Shown piece by piece: positions 9,091-20,586 of a DNA stretch of 64,000 nucleotides (the stretch's first letter is position 1; every line of letters begins with the position of its first letter). Source of the DNA: Paraburkholderia sp. DHOC27 (GTDB lineage Bacteria; Pseudomonadota; Gammaproteobacteria; Burkholderiales; Burkholderiaceae). The notes beneath the pieces are model-generated. The model worked only from the letters and a program-made list of their open reading frames with translations. It did not search any database and was not told where the DNA came from. Location: contig NZ_QVQV01000001.1 in NCBI RefSeq assembly GCF_003429005.1, forward strand, positions 613,864-677,863, written 5' to 3'. The translations under genes were made by a program, and so were the position numbers.

Positions 9091-10392
9091 ATGACCCCGT
9101 CAGATGTTAAAGCCACGCTATCGTTCAGCGACAACTCGCCGAGCGTTGAAATGCCGATCTACAAGGGCACAATGGGCCCGGACGTGATCGACATTCGCAA
9201 ACTGTATGGCCAGACCGGCAAGTTCACGTACGACCCGGGCTTTATGTCGACGGCTGCGTGTAACTCGGCCATCACGTATATCGACGGCGACAAGGGCGAA
9301 CTGCTGTACCGCGGCTATCCGATCGACAACCTCGCGCAAAACGCCGACTTCCTCGAAACCTGCTACCTGCTGCTGAAGGGCGAACTGCCCAATGCGAAGC
9401 AGAAGGAAGAGTTCGTCGACACCGTCACGAAGCACACGATGGTGCACGAGCAGATGCACTTCTTCTTCCGCGGTTTCCGTCGCGACGCACACCCGATGGC
9501 GATTCTGGTTGCCGCAGTGGGCGCATTGTCGGCCTTCTATCACGACTCGCTGGACATCAATAACCCGCGTCATCGTGAAGTGTCGGCCATTCGCATGATC
9601 GCGAAGCTGCCCACGCTGGTGGCGATGGCGTACAAGTACAGCATCGGCCAGCCGTTCGTGTATCCGAAGAACGAGCTGTCGTACAGCGCGAACTTCATGT
9701 ACATGATGTTCTCGAACCCGTGCGAAGACTACAAGGTCAACGACGTGCTGGTGCGCGCGCTCGACCGTATCCTGATCCTGCACGCTGACCACGAACAAAA
9801 CGCGTCCACCTCGACGGTGCGTCTGGCCGGTTCGTCGGGCGCCAATCCGTTTGCGTGTATCGCCGCCGGTATCGCCTGCCTGTGGGGCCCGGCACACGGC
9901 GGCGCAAACGAAGCCGCGCTGAACATGCTGGAAGAGATTGGCTCGGTGGACAACATCCCCGAGTTCATCAAGCAGGTGAAGGACAAGAACTCGGGCGTGA
10001 AGCTGATGGGCTTCGGTCACCGCGTCTACAAGAACTACGATCCGCGCGCCAAGCTGATGCGCGAAACCTGCCACGAAGTGCTGGAAGAACTGGGCCTGCA
10101 CGACGATCCGCTGTTCAAGCTGGCCATGGCACTGGAAAAGATCGCGCTGGAAGACGAATACTTCGTGTCGCGCAAGCTGTACCCGAACGTCGACTTCTAC
10201 TCGGGCATCGTGCAGCGCGCGCTGGGCATCCCGACCGCCATGTTCACGTGCATCTTCGCGATGGCACGTACGGTGGGCTGGATTGCGCAGTGGAACGAAA
10301 TGATTGCGGATCCGGAACAAAAGATTGGCCGTCCGCGTCAGCTGTTCGTCGGCGATACGCCGCGCGAAGCGAAGTCGGTCGAGCAGCGTTAA
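9091..10392 (+). CDS. gltA: Citrate synthase, type II (hexameric class)
   Basis: Condenses acetyl-CoA with oxaloacetate to open the TCA cycle. The 433-residue protein has the active-site segments [36 protein letters not shown] and [16 protein letters not shown], plus the long N-terminal extension typical of Gram-negative type II enzymes. An SD-like GAGGA precedes the ATG. It follows sdhE by 72 bases and ends before a strong hairpin terminator. It is distinct from the shorter prpC at the left edge. Confidence 0.97.
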   Translation: MTPSDVKATLSFSDNSPSVEMPIYKGTMGPDVIDIRKLYGQTGKFTYDPGFMSTAACNSAITYIDGDKGELLYRGYPIDNLAQNADFLETCYLLLKGELPNAKQKEEFVDTVTKHTMVHEQMHFFFRGFRRDAHPMAILVAAVGALSAFYHDSLDINNPRHREVSAIRMIAKLPTLVAMAYKYSIGQPFVYPKNELSYSANFMYMMFSNPCEDYKVNDVLVRALDRILILHADHEQNASTSTVRLAGSSGANPFACIAAGIACLWGPAHGGANEAALNMLEEIGSVDNIPEFIKQVKDKNSGVKLMGFGHRVYKNYDPRAKLMRETCHEVLEELGLHDDPLFKLAMALEKIALEDEYFVSRKLYPNVDFYSGIVQRALGIPTAMFTCIFAMARTVGWIAQWNEMIADPEQKIGRPRQLFVGDTPREAKSVEQR

Positions 10393-10450
10393 GCGAGTGT
10401 TGAGTCGTCGCGGTTTGAAGCGGCGATAAGCATAGCGCGCGGAACTCAAG

Positions 10451-10488
10451 AGAAACGCCCCCACGAGGAGACTCGTGGGGGCGTTTCT
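10451..10488. terminator. 17-bp perfect hairpin after gltA
   Basis: AGAAACGCCCCCACGAG (10451-10467), loop GAGA, CTCGTGGGGGCGTTTCT (10472-10488). The stem is perfect, 58 bases after the gltA stop. There is no long T-tract, but the stem ends in TTTCT and its stability suggests a terminator or 3'-end stabiliser for the sdh-gltA transcript. Confidence 0.8.
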
Positions 10489-10824
10489 CGTTGTGCGACG
10501 TCACATTGGGCTTCGAACTTGCAGGAGCAGTCCGGCGCGTATTGCTGGCAAAATTTCGCCCACCTGCAGCCGAGGACGCAGGCGCCGGGCGTCAGGTACA
10601 TGCACGAAACAACGCCCCGCCGTCTGCCGGGCACCTCCGATACAGGTATCGCCACTACCACCCAACTCCCTGTTTTTTATCGGTTTTTTTCCCAATCCGA
10701 TGAGCCAGTTTGCGGATCAGCGTGGCATAATCAATCGCACACAGCTTGCCCGCACTCCGCAATGCACCCCGCGATGCAGTTCACTGCGCAGTTTGCTGTT
10801 CAGCCACTACTACCCCCGCATACC
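10489..10824 (+). other. Leader region upstream of leuC
   Basis: 336 bases without a supportable gene. The leuC frame stays open far upstream here, but that extension has no homology-like content and varies from the usual LeuC start. A pyrimidine-rich patch with a long T-run (about 10672-10690) is followed by CATAAT near 10726, a possible -10. I see no leader peptide rich in leucine codons. Confidence 0.45.
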
Positions 10825-12234
10825 ATGGCACAGACTCTCTACGACAAATTGTGGAACACGCACGTGATCCACACGGAAGACGACGGTACGACGATTCTTT
10901 ACATCGACCGTCACCTGCTGCACGAAGTGACGAGCCCGCAGGCGTTCGAAGGACTGAAGCTGGCGGAGCGTCCGGTGTGGCGCATCAGCGCGAATCTGGC
11001 CGTGTCCGACCACAACGTACCCACCACGGATCGCAGCCACGGCATCGCCGATCCGGTTTCCAAACTGCAGGTCGACACGCTCGACACGAATTGCGACGCC
11101 TACGGCATCACGCAGTTCAAGATGAACGATCTGCGTCAGGGCATCGTGCACATCATCGGGCCGGAACAAGGTGCCACGCTGCCCGGCATGACGATTGTCT
11201 GCGGCGACTCGCACACGTCCACGCACGGTGCGTTTGGCGCGCTGGCGCACGGCATCGGCACGTCGGAAGTGGAGCACGTGCTGGCCACGCAAACGCTCTT
11301 GCAGAAGAAGAGCAAGAACATGCTGGTGAAGGTGGAAGGGCAACTGCCGCGTGGCTGCACCGCGAAAGACATCGTGCTCGCCATCATCGGCAAGATCGGC
11401 ACGGCAGGCGGCACGGGCTACGCCATCGAGTTTGGCGGCTCGACGATCCGCGCGCTCAGCATGGAAGGCCGCATGACGGTCTGCAACATGGCGATCGAAG
11501 CGGGCGCACGCGCCGGCATGGTCGCCGTGGACGACACCACGATCGAATACCTGAAGGGCCGGCCGTTCTCGCCGGAAGGCGTCGAGTGGGATCACGCCGT
11601 CGAATACTGGAAGCAGTTCAAGTCGGATGACGGCGCGCAGTTCGACCGCGTGGTGGAACTGAACGCCGCGGAAATCGTTCCGCAAGTCACGTGGGGCACG
11701 TCGCCGGAGATGGTCACGGCGATCGACGGCCGCGTGCCGGACCCGGAACGCGAGAAAGATCCGGTCAAGCGTGACGCAATGGAACGCGCGCTGAAATACA
11801 TGGCGCTCGAACCGAACCTGCCTATCGAATCGATCAAGCCGGACAAGATTTTCATTGGTTCGTGCACCAACGCCCGTATTGAAGATCTGCGTGCAGCGGC
11901 GTACGTCGTGCGCAAGCTGGGCCGTCGTGTGGCGCCGAACATCCGTCTCGCGATGGTCGTGCCGGGCTCGGGTCTCGTGAAAGCGCAGGCCGAGCGTGAG
12001 GGTCTCGACAAGGTGTTTACCGAAGCTGGCTTCGAATGGCGCGAGCCGGGCTGCTCGATGTGTCTCGCCATGAACGCCGACCGGCTCGATCCGGGCGAGC
12101 GTTGCGCGTCCACGTCGAATCGTAACTTCGAAGGGCGTCAGGGCGCAGGTGGCCGTACGCACCTGGTGAGCCCGGCTATGGCGGCTGCGGCTGCGATCGA
12201 AGGGCACTTCGTCGATATTCGCAAGCTCGGCTAA
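10825..12234 (+). CDS. leuC: 3-isopropylmalate dehydratase large subunit
   Basis: With LeuD, isomerises 2- to 3-isopropylmalate in leucine synthesis. The 469-residue protein from the ATG at 10825 ([14 protein letters not shown]) has exactly the normal LeuC length. The [4Fe-4S] cluster ligands are visible in [13 protein letters not shown] (first Cys region), [16 protein letters not shown] and GCSMCLAMN. It is first in leuC-leuD-leuB and is separated from leuD by two hairpins. Confidence 0.96.
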   Translation: MAQTLYDKLWNTHVIHTEDDGTTILYIDRHLLHEVTSPQAFEGLKLAERPVWRISANLAVSDHNVPTTDRSHGIADPVSKLQVDTLDTNCDAYGITQFKMNDLRQGIVHIIGPEQGATLPGMTIVCGDSHTSTHGAFGALAHGIGTSEVEHVLATQTLLQKKSKNMLVKVEGQLPRGCTAKDIVLAIIGKIGTAGGTGYAIEFGGSTIRALSMEGRMTVCNMAIEAGARAGMVAVDDTTIEYLKGRPFSPEGVEWDHAVEYWKQFKSDDGAQFDRVVELNAAEIVPQVTWGTSPEMVTAIDGRVPDPEREKDPVKRDAMERALKYMALEPNLPIESIKPDKIFIGSCTNARIEDLRAAAYVVRKLGRRVAPNIRLAMVVPGSGLVKAQAEREGLDKVFTEAGFEWREPGCSMCLAMNADRLDPGERCASTSNRNFEGRQGAGGRTHLVSPAMAAAAAIEGHFVDIRKLG

Positions 12235-12307
12235 GCCGCGCTTGGTTCGAGCTTGCGCGGCTTGTTTCCAATCCACCGGCGGCGCGCAGCGCGTCGCAGC
12301 CGCCGGT
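12234..12307. repeat. Two hairpins between leuC and leuD
   Basis: AGCCGCGC (12234-12241) pairs with GCGCGGCT (12255-12262), followed by TTGTTT. ACCGGCGGC (12275-12283) pairs with GCCGCCGGT (12299-12307). The first overlaps the leuC stop and could give partial termination; the second lies 25 bases before leuD. They may adjust the leuC:leuD ratio. Confidence 0.55.
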
Positions 12308-12331
12308 CTCTACTCTGATGAGTGATGGGTC

Positions 12332-12982
12332 ATGGATAAATTCATCGTACATACCGGCGTCGTGGCGCCGTTGGATCGCGAGAACGTCGACACGGACGCG
12401 ATCATTCCGAAGCAGTTTCTGAAGTCGATCAAGCGCACCGGTTTCGGTCCGAACGCGTTCGACGAATGGCGTTACCTGGATCACGGCGAGCCGGGTCAGG
12501 ACAATTCGAAGCGTCCGCTCAATCCGGATTTCGTGCTGAACCAGCCGCGTTATCAGGGCGCGTCGATCCTGCTGGCGCGCAAGAATTTCGGCTGCGGCAG
12601 TTCGCGTGAGCACGCACCGTGGGCGCTGCAGCAATACGGCTTCCGCGCCATCATCGCGCCGAGTTTCGCGGACATCTTCTACAACAACTGCTTCAAGAAC
12701 GGCCTGTTGCCGATCGTGTTGACGGAGCAGCAGGTCGATCATCTGTTCAACGAAACCTATGCGTTCAACGGCTTCGAACTGACCATCGACCTCGAAGCGC
12801 AAACCGTGCGCGTGGGCGACGGCACCGAGTATTCGTTCGAAGTGGCAGGGTTCCGCAAGTATTGCCTGCTGAACGGCTTCGACGACATTGGCCTCACGCT
12901 GCGTCACGCGGACAAGATCCGCCAGTTCGAAGCCGAGCGGCTGACGAAGCAACCCTGGCTTGGCCATCGTATCGTCGGCTGA
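12332..12982 (+). CDS. leuD: 3-isopropylmalate dehydratase small subunit
   Basis: Swivel-domain subunit that completes the isopropylmalate isomerase active site. The 216-residue protein has the family signature [15 protein letters not shown] and DNVDTDAI-like [16 protein letters not shown] near the N-terminus. Length is standard. leuB follows about 105 bases later. Confidence 0.95.
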   Translation: MDKFIVHTGVVAPLDRENVDTDAIIPKQFLKSIKRTGFGPNAFDEWRYLDHGEPGQDNSKRPLNPDFVLNQPRYQGASILLARKNFGCGSSREHAPWALQQYGFRAIIAPSFADIFYNNCFKNGLLPIVLTEQQVDHLFNETYAFNGFELTIDLEAQTVRVGDGTEYSFEVAGFRKYCLLNGFDDIGLTLRHADKIRQFEAERLTKQPWLGHRIVG

Positions 12983-13087
12983 GCGTGGTTGGCTGGAGCA
13001 TTGGCTTTGCATGGATCGGGCGCGCTCTGCCATCACGGTAGTGTGGCGGGCGCGCAGGCCTGAATGAAAACAATCGAGGAATTTCGC

Positions 13088-14161
13088 ATGAAGATTGCAG
13101 TGTTGCCGGGCGACGGCATCGGTCCGGAAATCGTCAAGGAAGCCGTCAAGGTGTTGAATGTGCTCGGCGAGAAGTTCGAGCTTGAAGAAGCACCCGTGGG
13201 CGGCGCAGGTTACGAAGCGAAGGGCCACCCGTTGCCCGATTCCACGCTCGCGCTGGCCAAGGAGGCTGACGCGATCCTGTTTGGCGCCGTGGGCGACTGG
13301 AAGTACGACAAGCTCGAACGCGCACTGCGTCCGGAGCAGGCCATTCTGGGTCTGCGCAAGCACCTGCAACTGTTCGCGAACTTCCGTCCGGCAATCTGCT
13401 ATCCGCAACTGACGGGTGCGTCGTCGCTGAAGGAAGAGATCGTCTCGGGCCTCGATATCCTGATCGTGCGCGAACTGAATGGCGACATTTACTTCGGCTC
13501 GCCGCGTGGTCTGCGTGAAGCGCCGGACGGTCCGTTCGCCGGCGCGAAGGAAGGTTTCGACACGATGCGCTATTCGGAGCCGGAAGTGCGCCGCATTGCC
13601 CACGTCGCGTTTCAGGCGGCGCAAAAGCGCGGCAAGAAGCTGACCTCGGTCGACAAGGCGAACGTGCTCGAAACGTCGCAGTTCTGGAAGGACATCATGA
13701 TCGACGTCTCGAAGGAATACGCGGACGTCGAGCTGTCGCACATGTACGTGGACAACGCCGCCATGCAACTGGTGAAGGCGCCCAAGTCGTTCGACGTGAT
13801 CGTCACTGGCAATATGTTCGGCGACATCCTTTCCGATGAAGCCGCCATGCTGACGGGTTCGATCGGCATGTTGCCTTCGGCTTCGCTCGACAAGAACAAC
13901 AAGGGTCTGTACGAGCCGTCGCACGGTTCGGCGCCGGATATCGCGGGCAAGGGCGTGGCCAATCCGCTGGCCACGATTCTCTCCGCCGCGATGATGCTGC
14001 GTTACTCGTTGAACAAGGCCGAGCAGGCCGATCGCATCGAAACCGCTGTGAAGAAGGTGCTGGAGCAAGGGTATCGCACGGGCGACATCCTGACGCCGGG
14101 TTGCAAACAGGTTGGCACTGCGGCGATGGGCGATGCGGTGATTGCCGCACTCAAAGGCTGA
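13088..14161 (+). CDS. leuB: 3-isopropylmalate dehydrogenase
   Basis: Oxidatively decarboxylates 3-isopropylmalate using NAD. The 357-residue protein starts at the ATG at 13088 ([15 protein letters not shown]), preceded by a GAGGAA Shine-Dalgarno at about 13076; an in-frame ATG at 13064 would precede that SD. The family signature [20 protein letters not shown] binds Mg and substrate, and [18 protein letters not shown] is the cofactor loop. It is last of the leuCDB set. Confidence 0.96.
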   Translation: MKIAVLPGDGIGPEIVKEAVKVLNVLGEKFELEEAPVGGAGYEAKGHPLPDSTLALAKEADAILFGAVGDWKYDKLERALRPEQAILGLRKHLQLFANFRPAICYPQLTGASSLKEEIVSGLDILIVRELNGDIYFGSPRGLREAPDGPFAGAKEGFDTMRYSEPEVRRIAHVAFQAAQKRGKKLTSVDKANVLETSQFWKDIMIDVSKEYADVELSHMYVDNAAMQLVKAPKSFDVIVTGNMFGDILSDEAAMLTGSIGMLPSASLDKNNKGLYEPSHGSAPDIAGKGVANPLATILSAAMMLRYSLNKAEQADRIETAVKKVLEQGYRTGDILTPGCKQVGTAAMGDAVIAALKG

Positions 14162-14642
14162 TGATGCGATGGCGGCGCCGTTCGCGGTGCCGCCTCGCGC
14201 TGAGGCGCACTGACGTGCGGTTGATTTGATCCGCTGACGTCAGTTGGCAATGCGTACTGACTGCGGTGAAGTGAGCACCTCGCACAGCTAACAGCAGATC
14301 GGACGCAAACAGGCAGGATCGGGCGAATTGGCCGCAATTTGGGCCATTCGCGCGTAGAAGCGGTCAATGTGGCTGCTCAAAGCGGGTTTTCGTGTAGACT
14401 GTAGAAATGACGGCGACTCCTCAAATCTCCTTGAGTGCAAACCTCCACGGCAAAACGGCCCGTGCGGGTGAGATCGCCATTTCGATCACGGTGTCCGCAA
14501 AAGCGGCCATTAAATCGCTCGTCAAAACGATTACCCCGAAAACGATCACGATTCGCTGATCGTCCGTCGTGCCCGCCCATCTTCCCCGCGCGGTCACTGC
14601 GGGCAAAGATGCGGGGAAGCCTCCACTCGAAGGGTAAGTGTC
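14162..14642 (+). other. leuB-asd intergenic region with hairpin in the asd leader
   Basis: 480 bases. A perfect inverted repeat CTTCCCCGC (14581-14589) / GCGGGGAAG (14611-14619) ends 24 bases before the asd ATG and could act as an attenuator or mRNA-stability element. TAGACT near 14395 is a possible -10. One short reading frame inside is listed separately. The segment next to leuB shows nothing clear. Confidence 0.5.
14407..14559 (+). CDS. Possible 50-residue peptide upstream of asd (weak)
   Basis: An ATG-to-TGA frame of 50 codons starting [15 protein letters not shown] and ending KTITIR. It is basic, rich in Thr, Ile, Lys and Ala, and has no signal peptide, cysteine or recognisable domain. 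No good Shine-Dalgarno precedes the ATG (GACTGTAGAAATG). It lies just after a TAGACT box, which could start a short transcript. I do not recognise it and would not trust it without conservation or ribosome profiling. Confidence 0.22.
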   Translation: MTATPQISLSANLHGKTARAGEIAISITVSAKAAIKSLVKTITPKTITIR

Positions 14643-15764
14643 ATGAACGTAGGTCTCGTAGGTTGGCGCGGCATGGTCGGCAGCGTCCTGATGCAACGTA
14701 TGCAGCAGGAAGGCGATTTCGATCTGATCGAACCGGTGTTTTTCAGCACCAGCAACGCGGGCGGCAACGCGCCGTCGTTCGCTAAAAACGAGACCAAGCT
14801 CAAAGATGCTTCGAGCATCGACGACCTGAAGAAGTGCGACGCCATCATCTCCTGCCAGGGCGGCGATTACACCAATGAGGTGTTCCCTAAGCTGCGCGCA
14901 GCGGGCTGGAACGGTTACTGGATCGACGCGGCTTCGTCGCTGCGCATGAAGGACGACGCGGTCATCATTCTCGATCCGGTCAACCTGGACGTGATCAAGA
15001 ACGCGCTCGTCAAAGGTCAGAAGAATTTCATCGGCGGCAACTGCACCGTCAGCCTGATGCTGATGGCGCTGGGCGGTCTGTTCCGCGAAAACCTCGTCGA
15101 CTGGATGACGGCCATGACGTACCAGGCCGCATCGGGCGCGGGCGCGCAAAACATGCGTGAGTTGCTGCAGCAGATGGGCACGTTGTACGGCTCGGCGAAG
15201 GAAGATCTGGCGGATCCGTCATCGGCGATTCTGGACATCGACCGCCGCGTGCTGGCCGCCATGAACAGCGACCGCATGCCGACCGACAATTTTGGCGTGC
15301 CGCTCGCCGGCTCGCTGATTCCGTGGATCGACAAGGATCTCGGCAACGGCATGTCGAAGGAAGAGTGGAAAGGCGGCGCGGAAACCAACAAGATTCTCGG
15401 CAAGCCGGCTATGGGCACGCCGGGTTCGATTCCGGTGGACGGCCTGTGCGTGCGTATCGGCGCCATGCGTTGCCACTCGCAGGCGCTGACCATCAAGCTG
15501 AACAAGGACGTGCCGCTCGACGAAATCAACGGCATCCTCGCTTCGGCCAATGACTGGGTGAAAGTGGTGCCGAACGAGCGCGAAGCGTCGATCCGCGATC
15601 TGTCGCCGGCGGTCGTCACGGGTACGCTTACGGTGCCGGTGGGACGCCTGCGCAAACTCGCGATGGGCGGCGAATATCTGTCCGCTTTCACGGTCGGCGA
15701 TCAGTTGTTGTGGGGTGCCGCTGAACCATTGCGTCGGATGCTTCGCATTCTCCTCGACAAGTAA
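14643..15764 (+). CDS. asd: Aspartate-semialdehyde dehydrogenase
   Basis: Makes aspartate-4-semialdehyde, the branch point to lysine/diaminopimelate, methionine and threonine. The 373-residue protein has the NADP-binding start [16 protein letters not shown], the catalytic cysteine in [19 protein letters not shown], and the substrate segment [16 protein letters not shown]. This is the long Gram-negative class. It stands alone, bounded by a leader hairpin and a downstream terminator. Confidence 0.96.
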   Translation: MNVGLVGWRGMVGSVLMQRMQQEGDFDLIEPVFFSTSNAGGNAPSFAKNETKLKDASSIDDLKKCDAIISCQGGDYTNEVFPKLRAAGWNGYWIDAASSLRMKDDAVIILDPVNLDVIKNALVKGQKNFIGGNCTVSLMLMALGGLFRENLVDWMTAMTYQAASGAGAQNMRELLQQMGTLYGSAKEDLADPSSAILDIDRRVLAAMNSDRMPTDNFGVPLAGSLIPWIDKDLGNGMSKEEWKGGAETNKILGKPAMGTPGSIPVDGLCVRIGAMRCHSQALTIKLNKDVPLDEINGILASANDWVKVVPNEREASIRDLSPAVVTGTLTVPVGRLRKLAMGGEYLSAFTVGDQLLWGAAEPLRRMLRILLDK

Positions 15765-15808
15765 AGTAAACTACGCGCGTAGCATCTGTTTACGACGCGT
15801 AAAAACTC

Positions 15809-15841
15809 AAAAAGCGTCGCGTTTCCGCGGCGCTTTTTTAT
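15809..15841 (+). terminator. Intrinsic terminator after asd
   Basis: AAAAAGCGTCGCG (15809-15821), loop TTTC, CGCGGCGCTTTTT (15826-15838), then TATTGTG. A near-perfect 13-bp stem with one mismatch, ending in a T-run, 45 bases after the asd stop. The A-rich 5' arm would allow it to work on both strands. Confidence 0.85.
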
Positions 15842-15912
15842 TGTGTGCTCCGACAATCTTGCCACTATCCAATCGCAAACAAGGGCTAAGCGCTAACACG
15901 CCTGAAGTCCCG

Positions 15913-18900
15913 ATGACCGCCAGGCTCTCTTCTTACGCTATGCCACGCCACAGTCTTTGTCAGATCGCGGCAGCCGCCGCGATCGTATTGGTGACGAGCG
16001 GTGCTGCATCCGCCGCGCAGGCTGCCACCACGGATGCCGCGAGCGCACCGGTTGGGGCATCTGCACCCTCTGCACCGTTGGCAGCCGGTGACCAGTACAC
16101 GATTCATCCGGGGCAGTCGCTCAACGACGTCGCGATCGCCGCCACGCAATCGCATGATCGCGCGACGCTCGCGCGCGCGTCGCGTGCGCTGTTCGATGCG
16201 AACCCGAACGCCTTCATGGGACACGACCCGAGCCGCTTGCGGCTGGGCTCGGTGCTGACGATTCCGGCGCTGGATGCGACGGGCGCGGCGGTGGCCGCTT
16301 CGGACGCACCGGCGGCGACGGGCGCTTCGGGTGCAACGGCGATGGCCGGGTCCGCACCGGCGCAAGCAGCGACGGCGGCGAGCAGTGTGGCGCAAACGCA
16401 AACGTTGCCGCAGGCGGGTGCCGCCGCGCAAGCTCAGCCGCAGTCGCAGACAGCGAATGCGACGCAGGCGAATACACCTAATGGCGCGCAGAGCGGTAGC
16501 ACGACAGGTGGTGGTGCCGGGGGCGCGAGCGAGCAGGCGCAGGCCAATGCCGTGACGGCTGAGGCGGCGGCGAGTGCGTCTTCGGTGAGCGCGGCTTCGA
16601 CCACGACTCCGAACGCCGCCGGTGCATCCTCTGCGAGTGCTGATAACACCGCGTCCGCTTCACCAGCAAGCGCTACACGTTCAATTCAGCCGCCAGCCAG
16701 CGCGCCTGCCGCGCAACCCGCCGTGCAGGTTTCCAGCCTCCAACAACTGCTCACGCTGAAAAGCCGGGTGTTGATGGAGTTGCAGAAGCACGGCCTCGGC
16801 GGTGGTAATGCGGCGCAGCCGTCCAGCGCTGGGGCGACGGCAGGAGCCGGCAATGGTGCTGTATCCGGTTCCGCGGCGGCCAATGGCGGCGCGATGAGCG
16901 CACAGCCGGCGACGGGTGCGAGCCCGGATCTTTCGCCGACGAATCTTGGTATCGCAGGGGCGGTCGGCGCAGCACTGGTTGCGGTATTGGCCGGCCTGGG
17001 TCTGCGTCGGCGCAAACGTGCGGCCGCAGCGGCGGAGGCACAGGATGCGGCAGTGTCGGCGCACGTGGCTGCATCTGGAGTGGGGTCGCAGGATGGCGAC
17101 GAGACCAATCTCGACGCGGTTGCCTGGGGACGGAGGGAACTTGACGCGGCGGACGCGGACTCGCACTCGCACGGTCGCGAAGGCCGCTCGCCGGGAACGG
17201 ACGTTGAGGGAGTAGACGGTACTGTCTCGGGGAAGTCCACGGCGCAAGATGTGACCGCCGACGCGCCACATGCCTTTGCGGCGAGTGCGTACGCAGTGAC
17301 GGCCTACGAAGCGACGGCGGACGATGCGACGACAGACGATGCAGCGGCTCGCGACGCAGAGATGCATGAGTCGGCGACGCATGACGTGGCGCAAGGCGTG
17401 GAGCACGAGGCGGCGTTGGTGGCGGCTCGGGAGGCTTCAGCGCATGAAACAGATGCGCATGATGTGCCGGAAGCTGATGTCTCAGGGGCGGATGCGCTCG
17501 GTCAGGCAGCACATGCATCCGAGCATGAGGCCGTAGCACATGAAGCGATGGCGGAAGAAGCCCCTGCTTATGGAGCTACGGCAGACGAGGCCGTGGCGCA
17601 TGACGTCGCGGCGCACGAGTCCGGCGCACACGAAGCAACTTCACACGAAGCCATAGCCGACGAAGCTGTGGCGCGCGAAGTCGCAGCAGACGAAGCTCCG
17701 GCACAAGATGTGCGGGCGAACGACGCAGAAGCGTACCAAGCCGAGGCGCATGAAGCGGCAGCAGACGAGCCGACTGCGCACGACGCCACGGCTGACGAAG
17801 CAGCAACGCAGGAAGTCTCGGCGCACGACGTCGCTGCAGACGACTCAGCCGTAGGCGAAGCGGCAGCACATGCAGCCGAGTCTCACGATGCCGCCGCACA
17901 CGAGCCGGCGACACACGAAGGCGCGTCACACGAAGGCGCGTCACACACAGGCTCAACACACGAAGCCGCAGCCCACGAAGCCGAATCGCACGAGCCAACC
18001 GCGCAACACCCGGCAACCTCAACCGACGCCTTCCCGACCGAAGCGTCACTCGAAGCGCCGCATCACTCTGAGGGCTACGATCCGGCAGCCTTCCCGGTGA
18101 ATCGACCGCTTCAGGAAAGCGCGTACGAACCCCAGGCGGCGAGTGTCGAGACCGCGCCGGCGTCCTTCGAGCACACATCAACGGAAGAAACGCTGGAGCA
18201 GGCATCATCGCAAGAAGTCCCGCATGCTTCCGACGAGCAAGCGGCCAGCGCTGAACATCCCACATGGGATCGACAGACGCAGACGTCAGAAGAAGCCGCC
18301 CCGATCGACCCGGTCGCGAGCGACAACCCGACGCACGACGCCTCCGAAGCCGCACAGCACTCGTTCGAGTCTACGTCCTCGCTGGCTGACTCTTCTGAGG
18401 CGAACAAGGAAACCGCATCCGCCCTCGACGAAGCCCACGACGAAGACCATACCGCTTCGCGATGGGGCATCCCGGAAGCCTTCCCGCTGCCGGAGCCGCT
18501 GGACCCGTTCCCCGCTGAATTGTCGGCGCCGAAGGGTTTCCTGCGCGATGCCGTCGATGCCTTCAGCGGTCTCGATCTCGCTCTGCCGCCGCGCACCCAG
18601 TCGGGCTTGACGCCGCATGCCGTGTTCGACACCCATCCTGTCGCCGAACCGCAGATCGCCGCGCAGCAAGCCATTGCGCCGTTGCCTGCACCGCCTCACG
18701 TCGCGGATGAAATCACCGCCGGTACGGCCGGCTCGGCAGCCGTGGCCGGTCTGGGCGCCGCGCGCTTCGGCGCGCTGAACCTGGACTTCGATCTCGAGCT
18801 GCCGCCGGGTCCGTCGCAGCCCGTGCCACTGTTCACGCCGGAAGACCTCGGCAGGATCGCGCGCAACAAGCTCGATCTGGCTTCGGAATACATCGAACTC

Positions 18901-19011
18901 GGCGATCTGGCAGGCGCGCGTGCGTTGATCCACGAGGTTATCGAAGTGAACGACACCCGCACGCGCACCGAAGCGCGCGCCTTGCTGTCGACCCTCGCGC
19001 CGTTGTCATGA
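15913..19011 (+). CDS. fimV: FimV-like LysM inner-membrane protein with long repeat region
   Basis: FimV-family proteins bind peptidoglycan and organise polar or type IV pilus/secretion functions. The 1032-residue protein from the ATG at 15913 has a signal-like N-terminus (about 12-38) and a LysM-like segment (60-118: [36 protein letters not shown]). An Ala/Ser/Gln-rich linker follows, then one membrane helix (about 345-365, followed by LRRRKR). Next come a long acidic His/Glu/Ala repeat (about 443-697) and a C-terminal FimV domain ending [23 protein letters not shown] longer upstream frame overlaps asd and is rejected. It overlaps truA by ATGA. Confidence 0.88.
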   Translation: MTARLSSYAMPRHSLCQIAAAAAIVLVTSGAASAAQAATTDAASAPVGASAPSAPLAAGDQYTIHPGQSLNDVAIAATQSHDRATLARASRALFDANPNAFMGHDPSRLRLGSVLTIPALDATGAAVAASDAPAATGASGATAMAGSAPAQAATAASSVAQTQTLPQAGAAAQAQPQSQTANATQANTPNGAQSGSTTGGGAGGASEQAQANAVTAEAAASASSVSAASTTTPNAAGASSASADNTASASPASATRSIQPPASAPAAQPAVQVSSLQQLLTLKSRVLMELQKHGLGGGNAAQPSSAGATAGAGNGAVSGSAAANGGAMSAQPATGASPDLSPTNLGIAGAVGAALVAVLAGLGLRRRKRAAAAAEAQDAAVSAHVAASGVGSQDGDETNLDAVAWGRRELDAADADSHSHGREGRSPGTDVEGVDGTVSGKSTAQDVTADAPHAFAASAYAVTAYEATADDATTDDAAARDAEMHESATHDVAQGVEHEAALVAAREASAHETDAHDVPEADVSGADALGQAAHASEHEAVAHEAMAEEAPAYGATADEAVAHDVAAHESGAHEATSHEAIADEAVAREVAADEAPAQDVRANDAEAYQAEAHEAAADEPTAHDATADEAATQEVSAHDVAADDSAVGEAAAHAAESHDAAAHEPATHEGASHEGASHTGSTHEAAAHEAESHEPTAQHPATSTDAFPTEASLEAPHHSEGYDPAAFPVNRPLQESAYEPQAASVETAPASFEHTSTEETLEQASSQEVPHASDEQAASAEHPTWDRQTQTSEEAAPIDPVASDNPTHDASEAAQHSFESTSSLADSSEANKETASALDEAHDEDHTASRWGIPEAFPLPEPLDPFPAELSAPKGFLRDAVDAFSGLDLALPPRTQSGLTPHAVFDTHPVAEPQIAAQQAIAPLPAPPHVADEITAGTAGSAAVAGLGAARFGALNLDFDLELPPGPSQPVPLFTPEDLGRIARNKLDLASEYIELGDLAGARALIHEVIEVNDTRTRTEARALLSTLAPLS
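17239..18003 (+). repeat. Degenerate pentapeptide-coding repeats inside fimV
   Basis: Residues about 443-697 of the FimV-like protein are built from five-residue units such as xAHEA, TADEA, AAHDV, THEGA and ASHEG, in continuous register. At DNA level this is a degenerate 15-base periodicity around GCGCACGAAGC-type units. The most exact tandem copies are [11 protein letters not shown] (about 17917-17949). Confidence 0.8.
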
Positions 19012-19820
19012 CCCGTATCGCGCTTGGTATTCAGTACGACGGCTCGGCGTTCTGCGGTTGGCAGTCACAGCCGCACGGCAAGACGGTGCAGGACGAACTC
19101 GAGAGGGCCTTGCGCGAGTTTGCCCAGACACCGTTGCAAACGGTCGTGGCGGGACGTACAGATACCGGCGTGCACGGACTCGGGCAGGTGGTGCATTTCG
19201 ACACCGAGCTCGAGCGGACCGATTTTTCGTGGGTGCGCGGCACCAACGCGTTTTTGCCCAAGAGCGTGGCCGTGCAGTGGGCCAAGCCGATGCCCGACAC
19301 GTTTCACGCGCGCTTCTCGGCATTCGAGCGCACCTATTACTACGCGCTCTACGTGCATCCGGTGCGCTCGCCGATGCTCACCGGTCGCGCGGGTTGGGTC
19401 CATACCCCGCTCGACGTCGAGGCCATGCGCGCGGCCGTGACCTGTCTGATCGGCGAGCATGATTTCTCCGCGTTCCGCTCGTCGGAATGCCAGGCGAAGA
19501 CGCCGGTCAAGCATCTGTATCAAATCGACGTGCGCCAGCAGGGTGATTTCATTCACTTCCGTTTCCGCGCCAACGCCTTTTTGCATCACATGGTGCGTAA
19601 TCTGATGGGATGCCTCGTCGCAATTGGCCGCCAGCGTTATCCGGCCACGTGGATGGCCGAGGTGTTGGCCAGCCGCGACCGCAACGCCGCTGCGCCCACT
19701 TTCATGCCCGACGGCCTGTATCTCGCGCAGGTGGGCTATCCTGATGAATTCGCGGTGCCGGCTGCGCAGTCAGGCAGCGTGCCGTGGAGCACCATATGGA
19801 ACGAGTCATCCGAAGCATGA
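19008..19820 (+). CDS. truA: tRNA pseudouridine(38-40) synthase
   Basis: Converts uridines 38-40 of the tRNA anticodon arm to pseudouridine. The 270-residue protein has the catalytic Asp in [16 protein letters not shown] and the family segments YYYALY and [18 protein letters not shown]. Its ATG overlaps the fimV stop (ATGA, 19008-19011), and its own stop overlaps the trpF start in the same way, so fimV-truA-trpF are translationally coupled. This fimV-truA-trpF order is usual in related proteobacteria. Confidence 0.95.
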   Translation: MTRIALGIQYDGSAFCGWQSQPHGKTVQDELERALREFAQTPLQTVVAGRTDTGVHGLGQVVHFDTELERTDFSWVRGTNAFLPKSVAVQWAKPMPDTFHARFSAFERTYYYALYVHPVRSPMLTGRAGWVHTPLDVEAMRAAVTCLIGEHDFSAFRSSECQAKTPVKHLYQIDVRQQGDFIHFRFRANAFLHHMVRNLMGCLVAIGRQRYPATWMAEVLASRDRNAAAPTFMPDGLYLAQVGYPDEFAVPAAQSGSVPWSTIWNESSEA

Positions 19821-20530
19821 ACGCAAACCCGAACCCATCCACCGTTGGTGAGGCGCAGCAGGACCAGGCGCCTCTGCCGCGCCGGACGCGCATCAAGCTG
19901 TGCGGGCTTTCCAGGCCTGAAGACGTCGCGCACGCCATCGATCTGGGTGCGGACGCGTTCGGTCTCGTGTTCTATCCGTCCAGCCCGCGCTCGGTGAGCG
20001 TGGCCCAGGCGCTCGACCTGGTCAGGGATGTGCCGCCGTTCGTCTCGGTCGTGGGGCTGTTCGTCAATCCCACGCCCGACTGGCTGAGGGAGGTGGTGAG
20101 CAACATCCCGCTGACCCTGCTGCAATTTCATGGCGACGAGACTCCGGACCAGTGCGAAGCGCTTGCCGGCGTTGCGGGTTTGCCTTGGTTGCGCGCATTG
20201 CGGGTCGCGGCGGATACTCAGCGAGCCGATTTGGTAAAATCGGCGCTTAACTATGCGGCAACCAGTGGCCTTCTGTTCGACACCCATGTCGAAGGCTACG
20301 GTGGCGGCGGGAAGGTTTTCGATTGGTCACTTATTCCAGCAGAGCTCGCGCGTCGGGCCGTTTTGAGTGGTGGGTTGAACGCGCAAAACGTCAGTGACGC
20401 AATACGTCAGGTGCGCCCGTATGCGGTCGATGTCTCAAGCGGCATCGAAGTAGAGGGCGCCAAGGGCGTGAAGGATCACGCCCGGATGGCGGCGTTCGTA
20501 CGCGCAGTGCGCGCGGCGGACGCAGAGTGA
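19817..20530 (+). CDS. trpF: Phosphoribosylanthranilate isomerase
   Basis: Third committed step of tryptophan synthesis. The 237-residue protein from the ATG at 19817 ([14 protein letters not shown]) overlaps the truA stop by ATGA. In-frame ATGs at 19784 and 19796 lie inside truA and look less likely. Visible signatures are [12 protein letters not shown] with the catalytic Cys, [11 protein letters not shown], and a phosphate-binding [14 protein letters not shown]. The N-terminal 28 residues before the barrel are non-conserved. trpB follows after 56 bases. Confidence 0.94.
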   Translation: MNANPNPSTVGEAQQDQAPLPRRTRIKLCGLSRPEDVAHAIDLGADAFGLVFYPSSPRSVSVAQALDLVRDVPPFVSVVGLFVNPTPDWLREVVSNIPLTLLQFHGDETPDQCEALAGVAGLPWLRALRVAADTQRADLVKSALNYAATSGLLFDTHVEGYGGGGKVFDWSLIPAELARRAVLSGGLNAQNVSDAIRQVRPYAVDVSSGIEVEGAKGVKDHARMAAFVRAVRAADAE

Positions 20531-20586
20531 TTCAGCCGGCGCCGTTGTCGAACGGCACGCGCCGGCCTTCTGAGAAGAGTGACATC

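Noticed and set aside
10519..10824. N-terminal extension of LeuC by about 100 residues
   Set aside because: The extension has no LeuC homology, lies across the leader and T-rich tract, and the ATG at 10825 gives the standard length.
12176..14068. A 630-codon minus-strand frame opposite leuC-leuD-leuB
   Set aside because: It runs through three well-identified plus-strand genes; composition is typical of an antisense high-GC shadow.
15788..15793. GTTTAC sites as proof of methylation control of asd-fimV
   Set aside because: GTWWAC hexamers also occur inside genes (for example in leuC and the tautomerase gene), so their presence alone shows no enrichment.
17239..18003. Possible CRISPR-like or satellite array suggested by the short-period repeat
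   Set aside because: The repeat is in frame, degenerate at DNA level, encodes a continuous pentapeptide pattern in fimV, and has no spacers.
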